From Manis javanica (taxonomy: Eukaryota; Chordata; Mammalia; Pholidota; Manidae): a stretch of DNA of 64,000 bases. The DNA is taken from assembly GCF_040802235.1 (NCBI RefSeq), contig NC_133172.1, positions 62,875,613 to 62,939,612 on the forward strand, read 5' to 3'. The notes under the pieces are model-generated. The model ran no database searches and was not told the DNA's origin. It saw nothing but the letters and a program-made list of their open reading frames with translations. Position numbers and translations under genes: made by a program. The number at the start of each line of letters is the position of its first letter. The stretch's first letter is position 1. Positions 1-11,280 of this stretch are shown in pieces.

Positions 1-122
1 GAACCCGGCCACGCTGGCTCCCTGACCTCAGACGTCCAGCCTCCAGAACGGTGAGAAATGAATGAATGTCTATTGTTTAAGCCACTCGGTCCACGGTATT
101 TGGTTACCTTAGCCTGAGCAGA
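1..122 (+). mobile_element. MaLR (MLT1-like) LTR, 3' end, cut by window edge
   Basis: The phrases CTCCAGAACGGTGAGAAATG and TTGTTTAAGCCACTCGG, followed by GGTATTTGGTTACC and AGCCTGAGCAG, are the typical 3' end of MLT1-class ERVL-MaLR LTRs in sense orientation. It is an ancient, degenerate non-coding LTR remnant. Confidence 0.75.
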
Positions 123-123
123 T

Positions 124-362
124 GAATACACAGGGCTTGGCAAACTTTTTTGGTAAAGGACAAGATGGTAAATACTTGGGGCTTTATGGGCCATGTGGTT
201 TCCGTGGAAACTTGTTCAGCTCCGCCATCACACACACAGTGTGCCAGCAGCTATAACCACATGTAGAGGGATGGGTGGGCTTGTGTTCCAGCCCAGCTTT
301 GTTCCTTCCAGCAGGCATGGGCCAGAGTGAGGCTCTGAGCTGCAGCGCACCTGACCCTTGCA
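124..362 (+). mobile_element. hAT-type DNA transposon fossil (non-autonomous)
   Basis: It starts CAGGGCTTGGCAAACTTTTTTGG and continues with GTAAAGGACAAGATGGTAAATA. It ends with a diverged form of the usual inverted terminus (GCAGCGCACCTGACCCTTG). This is the common mammalian hAT-Charlie short element whose consensus begins CAGGGGTTGGCAAACTTTTT. The internal 'ggccatgtggtttccgtg' block also fits. It appears nearly full length. Confidence 0.75.
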
Positions 363-364
363 GT

Positions 365-990
365 CATTCATTTTGTTCAGAAACTGAAATGTGTTGGAAG
401 CAACCTAAGTGTCCATCGACAGATGGATGGATAAAGGAAATGTGGTACATATACACAACGCACTATCACTCAGCCAAAAAAAAAAAGAGGGAGAGAGAGA
501 GAGAATGAATGTTGTTCTCAAAGATGGACCTTGAGGACTTTCTGCTGAGGGAGACAAAGCAGACACGGCAAGAAAAATACCATATGACCTCACATATATG
601 TGGACTCAAACAAACAACAACAAAAATCCAAAGTCACAGACAGACAACAGAGTGGTGGTCGCCAGAGGCAGGGGGTGGGGTGTGGGTGGAATGGGTGAAG
701 GGATCAAGAGACACAAACTGCCAGCTATAAAGGGAGTTCTGGGGGCCTGATGTACAGCATGGTGGCTACGCATCATGGTACTGTATTTCATTTTTGAAAG
801 TTGCTGAGAGTAAATTTCAAAAGTTCTCATCACAAGAAAAAAAAATCCTATAACTATGCAAGGTGACAGGTGCTCATGAGACTCGCTGTGGCCATCATTC
901 GGCGATGTGGCCATCACTGTCCAATTATTATGTTGTATACCTGAAACTAATGTGATGCTCTTTGTCAATTATCTCAATAAAAAAAGAAAG
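365..990 (+). mobile_element. L1 LINE 3' end with A-rich tail
   Basis: The segment runs from the end of L1 ORF2 (AGTGTCCATCGACAGATGG, TCACTCAGCC) through the 3' UTR (GGTGGTCGCCAGAGGCAGGG, TTGTATACCTGAAACTAATG) to an AATAAAAAAAG tail near 985. A GA-rich expansion sits at 487-505. This L1 3' UTR type is common in laurasiatherian genomes. It is truncated at its 5' end and non-coding. Confidence 0.85.
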
Positions 991-2310
991 AGGAAATTGA
1001 AATCATGGCCACGCATGGTGGGGAAGCTCTGGGGTGTGGCCCTGCTCCAGGCAGTGGCTGGGGGGCTGACCAGAGCGCCTGTCAAGGTGGCACAGTCCAG
1101 GCTGTCCCATGGTGCCGGTGCTGGCCAAGGTGCAGCAGGGCTGTACACTGCGGGTCCCGGGTCTCTCCCTGGGCGCTGCTCCAGGTGCTGCTTGGGCTTC
1201 CTCACAGCATGGTGACTCGGTTCCAGCTCCAGCATCTGGGGGAGCATGAGGCAGAAGCTGCGTCACTGTGTGCGCCCCACCCTTCAAAGTCACATTGTGT
1301 CACTTTTGCTCTACTCACCAGCCCGCCCACCTCTCCGTAGGACCGTCAGCCTCATGCCTCAGAGCACATAGGAGACCTCATTGCAGACATCACACAGTGT
1401 CGGGGTGAGCACGCACACACCAGACAGGTGACTGCACTGCAGCTGAGCTCTCTGAAGGGGGCTGGCTCCCAGGGACGTGGGGAGGGGCCTTCTTTACGCA
1501 GGGGGAAACCGGGGACGCCTTCCTGGAGCTGCAACCAGAAAACTTCCTGGTCCCGGGAAGAGGCTGCGGGCAAGGGAAAGGCTGTACATGCCTGGAGGCC
1601 CGGGGGTGTGGGGGGGGAGGGAGCGCGGGTTACAGGCTGGGAGACTAGACAGCATGGGCTAGACTCAGGCATTACTTCCCCTTTGGCCGGGCACTAGGCC
1701 CTTCACCAAGGCGGCCCTGTCGTTGGTATGAAGGTGAGTCTGTAAGCCCGGGCGTGGGAGGGGGCTGCTAATGTGAGGTGTGCATCCCAGAGCCCGGCAC
1801 ACAGAGACGAGAAATTCTGCATGTGGGACAGCTTTTCATTGCTTCTCCCTGGAATTGCTGGGTGGCACTATGTTCAGAGCCTTGGAGCGGTTCCTCCAAA
1901 ATGAAATCAATACTGCAGCCCTACTTTATGGGAGAATGGTTTCCAAATTGCACAAAACACATGCCTCTATTATCTGCATTTCAGAGAATCTGAGTGGGCA
2001 TGGAAGAGGAGGGGGGTCAGGTGTGGGGTGGGGTGGGGGGCCGTACTGGACTTGCCAGGGGGAAGGGTATGCATTAGCCAGAGGTAGAAGGCGCTGACCG
2101 GTGACTAGAACCAATCACCATTTTCCAACAAGATCTCAGTTGCAATCCACTTGCTGGTGTGAGGAAGGGCTGCTGAATTAGCAAAGAATGGGTTGGAAAT
2201 AAAGATTGCTGTTACAAGAGAAAAGGCAATTTTATGTCAACAGCATTTCACAGGGGAGCAGGCTGAAGGCTGGCGTCCTGTGTCAGAATCCATGACTTCG
2301 ATGGGGGACT
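991..2310. other. Upstream intergenic stretch, nothing recognised
   Basis: The sequence is GC-rich to about 1770, then more AT-rich (1800-1990). A G-rich block at 2009-2045 (runs GGGGGG, GGGG, GGGG, GGGGGG) could form a G-quadruplex. No exon, repeat family or RNA gene is apparent. Confidence 0.6.
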
Positions 2311-2317
2311 GGCCTCC

Positions 2318-2545
2318 TGACAACTGTGCCACTTCCTGCTTCTTGAATGCTTACCATGTAAGCGCCCAGATTCTTCAATTCTCACAGCACCCTTGTGGCA
2401 ACTATTATTACCCCTATTGTACAGGTGAGAAAACTGAGCTCAGAGATGTTAAGAGGCTGCCCAAAGTCACACAGCTGGCAGGCTCTGGAGGCAGGATTTG
2501 AACCCGAATCTTGTGGGGATAGTCTGTAGTCCCTCTGCCTACACA
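2318..2545 (-). repeat. MIR SINE fragment
   Basis: In reverse orientation it carries the MIR core: GTGAGAAAACTGAGCTCAGAG, AAGTCACACAGCTGGCAGG and ATTTGAACCCGAA, preceded by CAACTATTATTACCCC. Confidence 0.85.
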
Positions 2546-2574
2546 TTCACAATGGGTAGTATTTCTTTGACACC

Positions 2575-2690
2575 GAACAGCCCTGAGATACTATTTCATA
2601 CGCATTTAGATTGGCAAGTAAAGTAAGTGGAAACCTGATACCAAGTGTTGGCCAGGAAGTGGAGAATCAGAAGGAATTTACTCAAGGTGT
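2575..2690 (+). mobile_element. Old L1 ORF2 3'-terminal remnant
   Basis: GAGATACTATTTCATACGCA, GATTGGCAAGTAAAGTAAG and CAAGTGTTGGCCAGGAAGTG match the order of the L1 ORF2 C-terminal coding segment (diverged, many indels). No open frame remains. Confidence 0.6.
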
Positions 2691-3079
2691 TTGCAGAGCC
2701 ATTTGCAACTCCTCTCAAGTCCGTGATGTGCCTGACCCTACAATTCCAGCCACCACCACCACCCCAGGGGCATTTAGAGGAACCTTCCTAGCACAGAGGA
2801 CACCCACTGGGAAGTACATTCAACCATTGTAATGGCAAATCCCAAAGTGAAATGGGAAAAATCCCTGAAGGTCCTTCCCTAATGGTCCCTCCACTAGGGC
2901 TGGAGGAGGGTGGGTAAGAACGCAGCTGGTGGCCCTTTAGGAAGGGGCTTTGGTGCCCAGAGCCAGGCAAGAAGTTGAGCTTGAACACGGGGAGTCCTGG
3001 ATGGGGTTAGTTTCCCAGTGGGAGCCTATTTAGCCAAAGGTGGGAACGATGCAGGCAGGTGAAGGTGTGAGCAGGGCCC
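2691..3079. other. Upstream stretch before the CpG island, nothing recognised
   Basis: This is unique sequence with a short CCA run (2751-2762). No gene or repeat family is identified. GC content and CpG begin to rise near 3060. Confidence 0.6.
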
Positions 3080-4129
3080 CCGGCTAATTGGCGGCCTCCA
3101 ATCGTACCTCTTCCGGGGCTGGATCCCAGGCTGCGCCGCCCGGCTGGCACGTCCTGGCTCCCCTCGGCCCGGCCACCCGCCCGCGCTCCGATTACTCAGG
3201 AGCCCATGCGATCTCCCTGCGCTGCTGCCATTTGCCGCACACGTTCCCGGAGAGCTGGAACGCGGCTCCTGCCTGCAGATTTACGGCCCAGGAAATGCAT
3301 TTTAAATCGGTCCCGGGATACTCGGATTCAGGAACCGGACACCGTCACCTGGGGTGGGGTGGGAGTGTGTATGGAGGGAGACGGCGGTCCCACTTGGTTC
3401 TCCCAAAGCGCCCGCCTCCGCAGTGGGGGGCTACCTGATGGCCGGGGCGGCCTGGAGGAATGGGATTGGGGTGCCCTTATCCTGGACAAGCGCATGGGGC
3501 CAGACTTTACGTTAATTTACGGGGAACGGACATTCTTCAAATACATGTTTTCTGAAGCGAGCGCCCCCTCAGCCACGTGCGCACCCAAACTGTCGGTGAG
3601 GAAGGATGGACTGTCTCGTGGGGAAACCACCTGTGGGCGAGGAACCCTCTCCGGTCAGGTCCCGGGCAGCGTCGCAGGGTGGCCGGGCACCGAGCACGGG
3701 GCGCGGGGCGGCGGCGCGGAGACGGGCGGGGCGCCCCCACCGCCGGGCCTGGTCTCCCGGGCTTCGCCTCGCGGCGCCCGGAGCTGCAGAGAGCACCCTG
3801 GGTGCTGGGCGCCTTCCCATTACGCAGTTCCTGTCCCTTTAAATCCAAGTCCGGGAAAGGGGGAGCCGGGGCACCCAGGCTGGACCCCGGTTTCCAGGCC
3901 GGCCCGGGCCGAGGGGGAGCAGGGCGGGCGGGAGCGCCGGGGGCGGGGGGCGGAGGGCGGGGCGCCCAGGGTCCCCGCCCGCGCCCCGCGCCAGGGCTGG
4001 CGGCGCCCTTCTCCAGGCCGCCGGCGCGCCGAGGTTGGGGGCCGGGGCGGGGGCGCGCGGGGCGGAGGGGGCGCGCGGGCGCGGGGCGGGGTGCGGGCGC
4101 GCGCCGCGCCGGCCCGAGCGCGCATCCGG

Positions 4130-5178
<1,049 letters not shown>

Positions 5179-5260
5179 TGAGCTGCTTCATCCAGCGGGC
5201 CCTGGGCACCTGGGGCTCCCGGGAGGCCACAGCGGCCCTGGCTACAGGTTGCCTGGTGGG

Positions 5261-5270
5261 GGACAGCGCC
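5261..5270 (+). promoter_or_regulatory. RE1 right half-site GGACAGCGCC
   Basis: An exact match to the right half of the REST-binding RE1 element lies 157 nt into intron 1. No left half with canonical spacing is beside it. A left half-site (GGTGCTGAA on +, so TTCAGCACC on -) occurs at 5529-5537. Half-sites alone are weak evidence. Confidence 0.3.
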
Positions 5271-5854
5271 CCTGTGCCAGCTAAAGGGGTCGAGGGCTTT
5301 CCAGGAGCAGAGCCAGGCCCCGGGAGCTGCGGAGAGGAGCAGAGAGCCAGTGCATCATCCAGGAGCGGGCCGGAGACCTGCGGGAAGGGCCGGCCTAGGC
5401 CCAGGGCCTCCTCTGGGACCTCCCAAGGGGCGCGGGGGGCTAGGGGAGGACCCCCTCCCCGTGTTGGCAGAGCTCCCTCGGCGCCGCCCTCCGGGAGTCG
5501 GGCCCCACTCTGCTGCTTGTTTTCCTGCGGTGCTGAAGGGCCTCCTTTAGTCCTGATCGAACCAAGCCAACGGAAAGGGAGTGGCTGGGCGCGCTGGAGG
5601 CGGGGGTACCGAACCCACACCGCCCCAACGAGGCAATGAACTTCTAGGTGGTTGGACGCGGGCTAGTGCTGTGGGGGCCGGCTGCCGGAGGCAGGGAGGG
5701 AGGGAGGCCCATCTGTTTAGCGAGAGCCCAGGAATCTCGCCTCTCAGTGGCTGAATCATTTCCACCATTAGTTTAGGGGATGCTCTGTGCCTTCATGCTA
5801 GATGCCACCACATTCAGGGCTGAGCCGGTGGAAGCCAGAGAGCCGTCTGCCCGC

Positions 5855-5888
5855 CACTGCTGTGGCTGGCTCTGTGACTGCGACCTGT
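5855..5888 (+). other. Interrupted CTG-rich segment near the expected HDL2 repeat position
   Basis: In human JPH3 a CTG repeat lies in alternative exon 2A, about 760 nt downstream of exon 1 as I recall. At the equivalent distance here the sequence is ACTGCTGTGGCTGGCTCTG followed by TGACTGCGACCTG. It is CTG-rich, but no more than two uninterrupted CTG units occur. Orthology is inferred from spacing only. Confidence 0.3.
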
Positions 5889-6189
5889 CCCGACACTCCG
5901 GTACCCACTCCTCCATGCACCTGAGAGGCGTGCAACATTTACTGTTCTTGGAAGCCAGACCCCAAAGACACCTGCTCTCAGATGCCCCCTCCCCCATCCT
6001 AGAGTTCATCCTTAGAAATGGCTCTGGAGGCTTGGGCGCCTGGGAAAGGCGTGAGGCACAGCATGACTTGCGTGCTGCTAGGCATGGAAATCACGAGTGT
6101 ACATGTGGTCTTCCGCTGCCTGCCTCTGAGTCTCATGAAGCAAGCGCTAAGCACCTGCTCCCTGGGCACGTCCAGGACTGGTGGGGGGC

Positions 6190-6300
6190 TGGAGAGTAAT
6201 TATTATTTTGGCTTATGCAACGGAGAGGCAGGGTTCATTATTACTCGAAGAGGAGGAGGCATAGGGGGCAGTTAATTACATAACACGCCTGCCTGTCACA
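6190..6300 (+). promoter_or_regulatory. AT-rich motif cluster: D-box, C/EBP-like and homeodomain sites
   Basis: An AT-rich island stands in GC-rich intron. It contains TAATTATTATTTT (6197-6209), TTATGCAAC (6213-6221, a PAR-bZIP/C/EBP type site), TTCATTATTA, and GTTAATTACATAAC (6271-6284). The last includes ATTACATAAC, a full match to the D-box consensus RTTACRTAAY. Clustering and base composition suggest a conserved enhancer, but function is inferred. Confidence 0.4.
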
Positions 6301-6442
6301 GCAGTGCCCAGCCCTGGTCCCAGGCGGCCTCTTCTGGGCTGTTGTTGTTTTCATGGAGCAGGTTGGAGAGCTTCCGTGACCCTGGGGCTCCAGGGCCAGG
6401 CTAGCAAACTGCCTTCTCTGGGTTCTGGGCTGTGGGCGTGCA

Positions 6443-6444
<2 letters not shown>

Positions 6445-6474
<30 letters not shown>
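6445..6474. repeat. (TG)n microsatellite
   Basis: There are about 15 TG units, flanked by GCGTGCATGC. The tract is potentially polymorphic. Confidence 0.95.
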
Positions 6475-6476
<2 letters not shown>

Positions 6477-6814
6477 CATGGTGAGGCCTAGGCAGCAGAT
6501 GTGGGTGGCTGCGGTGGGCGGCTGAGCAGTCTGGCGCTCCCAGCTGGGCTCTTTAGGAGCCCAGGGCTATTGCCACCCTGTGGGCTGTGGCCAGGCTGCT
6601 CTACAGACCAGCCACTCCAGAGGTAGTGCCAGCTGTGCCAGAGCCAGGAAAGTGGCTTTGCGCCCTGACAGGCTGGCCTCCTGCAGGAGCCCGGGGAGAA
6701 GGAGAGCCAGGCCCCCGTGGACTCCCCAGAACAGCTGAGCGTGGGGTCTAGTATGCCAGTCTGCCCATCTTCTCCTGACATCTCCGGGGGCCCAGGGAAT
6801 TCTGTCCCCCATTC

Positions 6815-6935
6815 AACAAATGTCTACTGAATCCCTATGATGAGCAGGTGCTCTGGGCTCTGGGTAAACAGCAGTGAGCAAGGTCCTCCTGGGGCTTCCA
6901 TTTTGGAGAAAAGGGTGGTAAATTTTGTCGTGATT
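6815..6935. repeat. L2-type LINE fragment
   Basis: ATTCAACAAATGTCTACTGA, GCAGGTGCTCTGGGCTCTGG and GTAAACAGCAGTGAGCAAGG match the common L2 phrases of the 'caacaaatatttattgag ... aacagcagtgaacaa' type. Confidence 0.7.
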
Positions 6936-7668
6936 ACTCGGGGAAGATCTGGGTCTGTGGCTGGCTGTGGTCTAGGTCTGATGTGCTGATGTGAGAAACG
7001 CTTCTTTCCCTGGCTCAGTGTCCTTGGGTCTCTGTCCCCGGCCGGCCAGTCACAGTGTCCCACTCCCTAAGCTGCCCCCTCTGCATCAGCCTGCCGGAGT
7101 CTCACAGGCTGGGGGGAGGGGGCATGTCCATGTTACAGGTGGGACCAGAGAAGCCCGGCAGCGCCAGTGACAGGCCAGAGCCCCCAGCTCTTGGTGGAGG
7201 GGTCAAGGATTTGAACTCCGATCTGTCTGGGGTGGAGCCCCCTCTCCTCGCATCGTACCACCTGTGTGCCGACGGAGGCGGGCGCACAGATGCAGGGCGC
7301 CAGCTGCTCCCTTTTGTTGATGACATGGCATGGCAGAAAACGGAACTGACCCTCCTGGCCTGGGATAATCAGGCCCAGACATCTGGGGTCACTTTTCTGG
7401 CAGGCGGTGACTGTGAAAAAGTGCGTGCCCTCGAGCAGTACACCCGGTGAGCCGAGCTGGAATCCCCCCGGCACAGAGCGGGGGGCCTCTTCCCATCAGC
7501 TTGGGGCAGGGATGGGTCTTGCTTCAGAGAGAGCCAGCGGGGCCCGAATGGTCCTGACGCCAGTCCAACTTTTCCTTTGCACAAGGACGGGAATATTGGG
7601 CAGGAATCAGCAAAGCTCCCAATTTCAGCCCCGCTGGCTGGCAATGCTGACTTGGGGAAATGGCGATT

Positions 7669-7684
7669 TTCATGAATAATGCAC
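7669..7684 (+). promoter_or_regulatory. POU-type motif in a low-CpG unique block
   Basis: TTCATGAATAATGCAC resembles composite POU-domain sites (ATGAATAAT and ATGCA-like halves). It lies in a block (7600-7760) with no repeat signature and unusual AT-rich words. It is a candidate conserved element only. Confidence 0.25.
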
Positions 7685-7914
7685 AAACGGCAAATGCAGT
7701 CTACATTTCGCTGGAGTTGGCCTGGAATCCATTTCAGCTGGGGGCGCTTTTGCCAGCTCCCCTACCAGGTCCATCCTCCCCCACGCACAAGGCGGGCACT
7801 GCTCACTGAAGTGAGCTGAGCATCTTCCACAGGCTTCCGCAGTGTGTGGGGTGACCCCATGGAGACGGGGAGGCTCAGGGGCATGGGGGGCAGGAGTACA
7901 TGCTGCACAATTGA

Positions 7915-8085
7915 CAGTCCTTAGGCTTGAATCCTGGCCGAGCCTTTGCTCTGTGATCTTGGGCAAGTTAGCTAACTTCTCTGAGCGTCTGTTTCTTCAT
8001 CTGTCCAAAGGGCTGCTGATAAAATCTGTAAAGTATTAAGCTGGGTTTAATTGAGATGGTGTACATGGCTATGCATATGTGATGG
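7915..8085 (+). repeat. MIR SINE fragment
   Basis: In sense order: GGCTTGAATCCTGGC, CTGTGATCTTGGGCAAGTTA, TTCTCTGAGCGTCTGTTTC and CTGATAAAATCTGTAAAG, the MIR core and tail. Confidence 0.85.
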
Positions 8086-8217
8086 TAAGGAATATGGTAA
8101 GCATTCATTATTATTTATCACTATTTTGTTATTACAGTTCACATGCAATTAATGTCACTCACAATCGTCATCGTTAGAGCCAATAGCCAGACATGACAGC
8201 GGCGATGAAAACGATAA

Positions 8218-8420
8218 CAAATCGCCCTATAAAGCACTCACTGTGTGCCAGGCATTTGGCAAATGGTTTGCATGACTCCCAGCCCTTCATCCCTACGCCT
8301 CTAGAGGGCTGCTTTCCTCACCGCTCCCATTCCCCGCGCTGGGAATTGGAGGCTCAGAGAGGCCAGGTGACTTGGCTGATGAGCTTCGAGCCACACCGGA
8401 ATTCAGGCTCGGCACAGTGA
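8218..8420 (-). repeat. MIR/L2 fragment
   Basis: AGCACTCACTGTGTGCCAGG, TGGCAAATGGTTTGCATGA, GGAGGCTCAGAGAGGCCAGG and CCACACCGGAATTCAGGCT are reverse-orientation MIR/L2 phrases. Confidence 0.7.
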
Positions 8421-9081
8421 TCTCAGAGGCTGTGCTTGTGCCTGGAACATCTCTCTGAACTCCCTGGTGCCAGCCTGCCCGCCGCTGCATCCTCTTCTCT
8501 CCTGGGAGCAGCACCCGGAGTTGTAGGCAAGCGCATACGCCCAGGCACACCCTCCCCAGTCCTGCCAAGACGCCAGGGCTCTTCTCCACTGGGTGCACTC
8601 CTGCACTTGGTTGCACAGATAAATATTTCCTCCTGGGTGCACGTACACAGGACCCCCTGGACCAAACGGTACCCCCACAAATAAACCTTCCCACAGCCTG
8701 AAAGACATGAGTCACATTTCACACACCCAGCCTCTCCCCCTCATATACAGATTCCGTTCACCGGCCCAGATCCCTCAGCCCACACGAATCACACACGCCC
8801 ACAGTCAGAATTCAGATCCCCTGGCGCCTGCGCAGCACACACACGCACGATACACCTGTCACCCAGAGATGGCTTCTACCCTGTCCCCCAAAACACAGCC
8901 ACGTGCAGCCTCCCAGCCTTGTCTGCATGCCAGGTGCTCCAAATCCCTACAGGTTCCTGCTCCGCGGAGGCAGTTACCCCTACAGAGGAAGAGCGCGGGC
9001 CTGGGGGTGGGGAAGCAGCTCGGGTTACAGATGCGCGGTGGGCTTTGCTCCCACTTTAAACACGTTTACGCAGTTAATGCC

Positions 9082-9091
9082 CCTTTTAAGG
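9082..9091. promoter_or_regulatory. CArG box CCTTTTAAGG
   Basis: A perfect match to the SRF consensus CC(A/T)6GG lies in an AT-rich patch (9050-9130). A few such matches are expected by chance in 64 kb, so this is only a candidate. Confidence 0.3.
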
Positions 9092-9977
9092 GGGAAAACC
9101 CTCACCTGACCGAAATAACCATCCGCTGGGTGTATTTTTGGTACTTGACCGTGTGTGTGTGAAAGTAAGCTCTCTCAAAAGAAGTACAGGTGCCCAGGGC
9201 GGGCAGAAGCGGGCCCATCGGCCGGACACGCGCCTGGGGGGACGCATTTCAGGAACGAAAGAAGCGCTGGGCTTTCCGGGTGAAAGCGCCTCCTCTGGGA
9301 TTTTCTCTCAGCCACTTTGGGGAGGGCTAAGGCTCTGCGAGGGAGAGGCCGGCAACTGGCTCTTTTGTTGCCAATAATAGCTGAGAAGGAAGTGTTGCCC
9401 GAGACCCCCTCACCCAGCACAGCCCTGGGGCGATCCGCCGGGCTTTATATTAGGGAGCCTGCCAGGAACTGGGGAGGAAATGAAGGTCAACACCCTCTGA
9501 AAATAGAGTGGCCCCAGCTGAGGTACCAGCCAGCGCTGCTGGCCGAGGAAAGAGGACTGTGGCCAGCTTCTCCGAGGACACCAGGCTGGGGAGAGGGTCC
9601 CAGAAAGGTAAAGAGTGAGGGTGGCTAACCCTGGGGGAGGGCCATGACCTCTGCTATTTTTCTTTAAGACTTTCTTTCTCAGTTTCCCCCAGGCGTCCCC
9701 CGACTCTAAAGATAACACTATCAACCCCGAGCTGATAACTGTGTATAACACTCACTCTGTCCTTAAATGACCACAGGCTGTCTAGAAGAGGGTGGTTCTC
9801 CTGGGGAATTCACACGAGGTCCATCCCTCTTGGATTAGCTGCCTCTCCAATTTGTAGCTTCCTGGCTGCGTAGTAGGTGAAGGGGGACGCGGCACGGGGT
9901 CCTGGCTTTGCCATCAGGCGTGTGGGCTAGACCGCGGGTTCTCGTGGGCCCTCGTGATCAGGGAGAGGAGCAGTGTC

Positions 9978-9998
9978 TGCAGCACCACGGACAGCACC
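9978..9998 (+). promoter_or_regulatory. RE1/NRSE silencer element (REST site)
   Basis: The left half TGCAGCACC followed directly by ACGGACAGCACC matches the 21-bp RE1 consensus at 19 of 21 positions, including every core position of NTYAGMRCCNNRGMSAG. The mismatches are at the poorly constrained second base and at a position where A occurs in known neuronal RE1s. REST binding at such sites silences neuronal genes in non-neuronal cells, which fits JPH3, a brain-restricted junctophilin. It sits 4.9 kb into intron 1. Confidence 0.8.
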
Positions 9999-10434
9999 CA
10001 CCCTCCCGGCCTGGGCCACCCGCTCCCCTTCGCTCCCCTCCAGGCCGCCTCTTCCAGCCTGGCCCTGACCCCTCCAGGCGGGTGCTTGCCTGCTCCCATT
10101 CTGCCAGGAGTGGGCTCCACACCCCGCTGAGGGTGGCTGCCTGTTTTCCACCCAGGTGCTGCCAGTCTTTTCTGAAAAAGTTGAGAGTGCTTCCCAGGTG
10201 TCCCCCAGTGACCTCCTGGCCATGTGGGGTCCGCTGGTAAGGCTTGCAGAAGTCTCTCTGCAGTCTGGGGCCCATCTCTGCCCCAGACTGTGTGCTCAGG
10301 TCCCGCGGGGTGGGTGCACAGGGATCGTTAAGTACCCAGCCAAAGGCAGGTGAACAGATACTGTGTAGGTAGCAGCCGGTGAAAGGCTATTTTGCCACCA
10401 TTCTCCTTAAAACTGGTATCAATGGATTAGTTAT

Positions 10435-10600
10435 CTAGACCAACCCTGCCCATAATAATGGCCACTGGCCACATGTAGCTATTTGAATTTGAATTAATCA
10501 CAATAAAATAAAATTTAGAAATTCAGCCCCTCAGTCACATCAGCTGCATTTGAAATGCACAGAAGCCCCAGTTACCTAGTGGTTGCCACTGGGCGGGCAG
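10435..10600. mobile_element. hAT-type DNA transposon fossil
   Basis: ACTGGCCACATGTAGCTATT, AATAAAATAAAATTTAGAAA and TTCAGCCCCTCAGTCACATC, followed by CATTTGAAATGC and CTAGTGGTTGCCACTGG, follow the common mammalian hAT element that contains 'ccacatgtggctagtggctacc'. It is internally deleted. Confidence 0.65.
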
Positions 10601-11280
10601 AGGCAGAGATCAATCACCACAGGAGGTCCTGTCGGGTGGGGCTGTGCGGAGTGCAAGCTTCTCGCAGGAAGTGATGTGTGTCTGTGCCCGCCACCGCTGT
10701 GTGTCGTGTGACGGAAGTGCTGGCGTGCAGTGCACGCTCAGTGTTTGTGGAACGAGCGGAACGTTTGGTGGTAATTTCTGTCCCCATCAGCATTTTGCAC
10801 AGCTGTGTCATCGCAAGGATTCAGAACCAGACGTGGACAGTTAAGGGGAAGGTCTCCCCAAGGCCCACATGTCAGTGGGTTGACCTCATGTCAACACTCT
10901 TTATATGTATATGATTCTCTGGTCTGCTGTGTTTTGTTATTGGCTCTGTCACTGCTCACAAGAGACTTTGTCAGTGTTTTACGTGCCCAAGACAGGTGAT
11001 GTTGGGTAAAGTGGGCAGTGGACCGATAACGTGGTGGCGGCGTGAAGCCGGCATGGCCAGGGGACCGTGTGGAGCACTATGTGATGGGCAGGTTCGTTGT
11101 GGGATTCCTAACACCGGCTCACTGTGTCCCTGCTGCTGTCTTTTCCTTGGCCTGGTTCGTTCATGAAGTCATTGGGAAGCAGGCACCGAGTCGCTACTGT
11201 GTTCAAGGCGCAGACAGAGCGCTCAGGCCGCCTTCAGTGAAGCAGCCTGGGAATACCTGCTGAGCCTGCCGAGGGGTCTC

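Noticed and set aside
5511..5537. CTGCTG near 5513 as the HDL2-type repeat
   Set aside because: Only two units, and about 350 nt closer to exon 1 than the human repeat position as I recall it.
7930..8010. tRNA-like box sequences
   Set aside because: They belong to a MIR, a tRNA-derived SINE. There is no intact cloverleaf.
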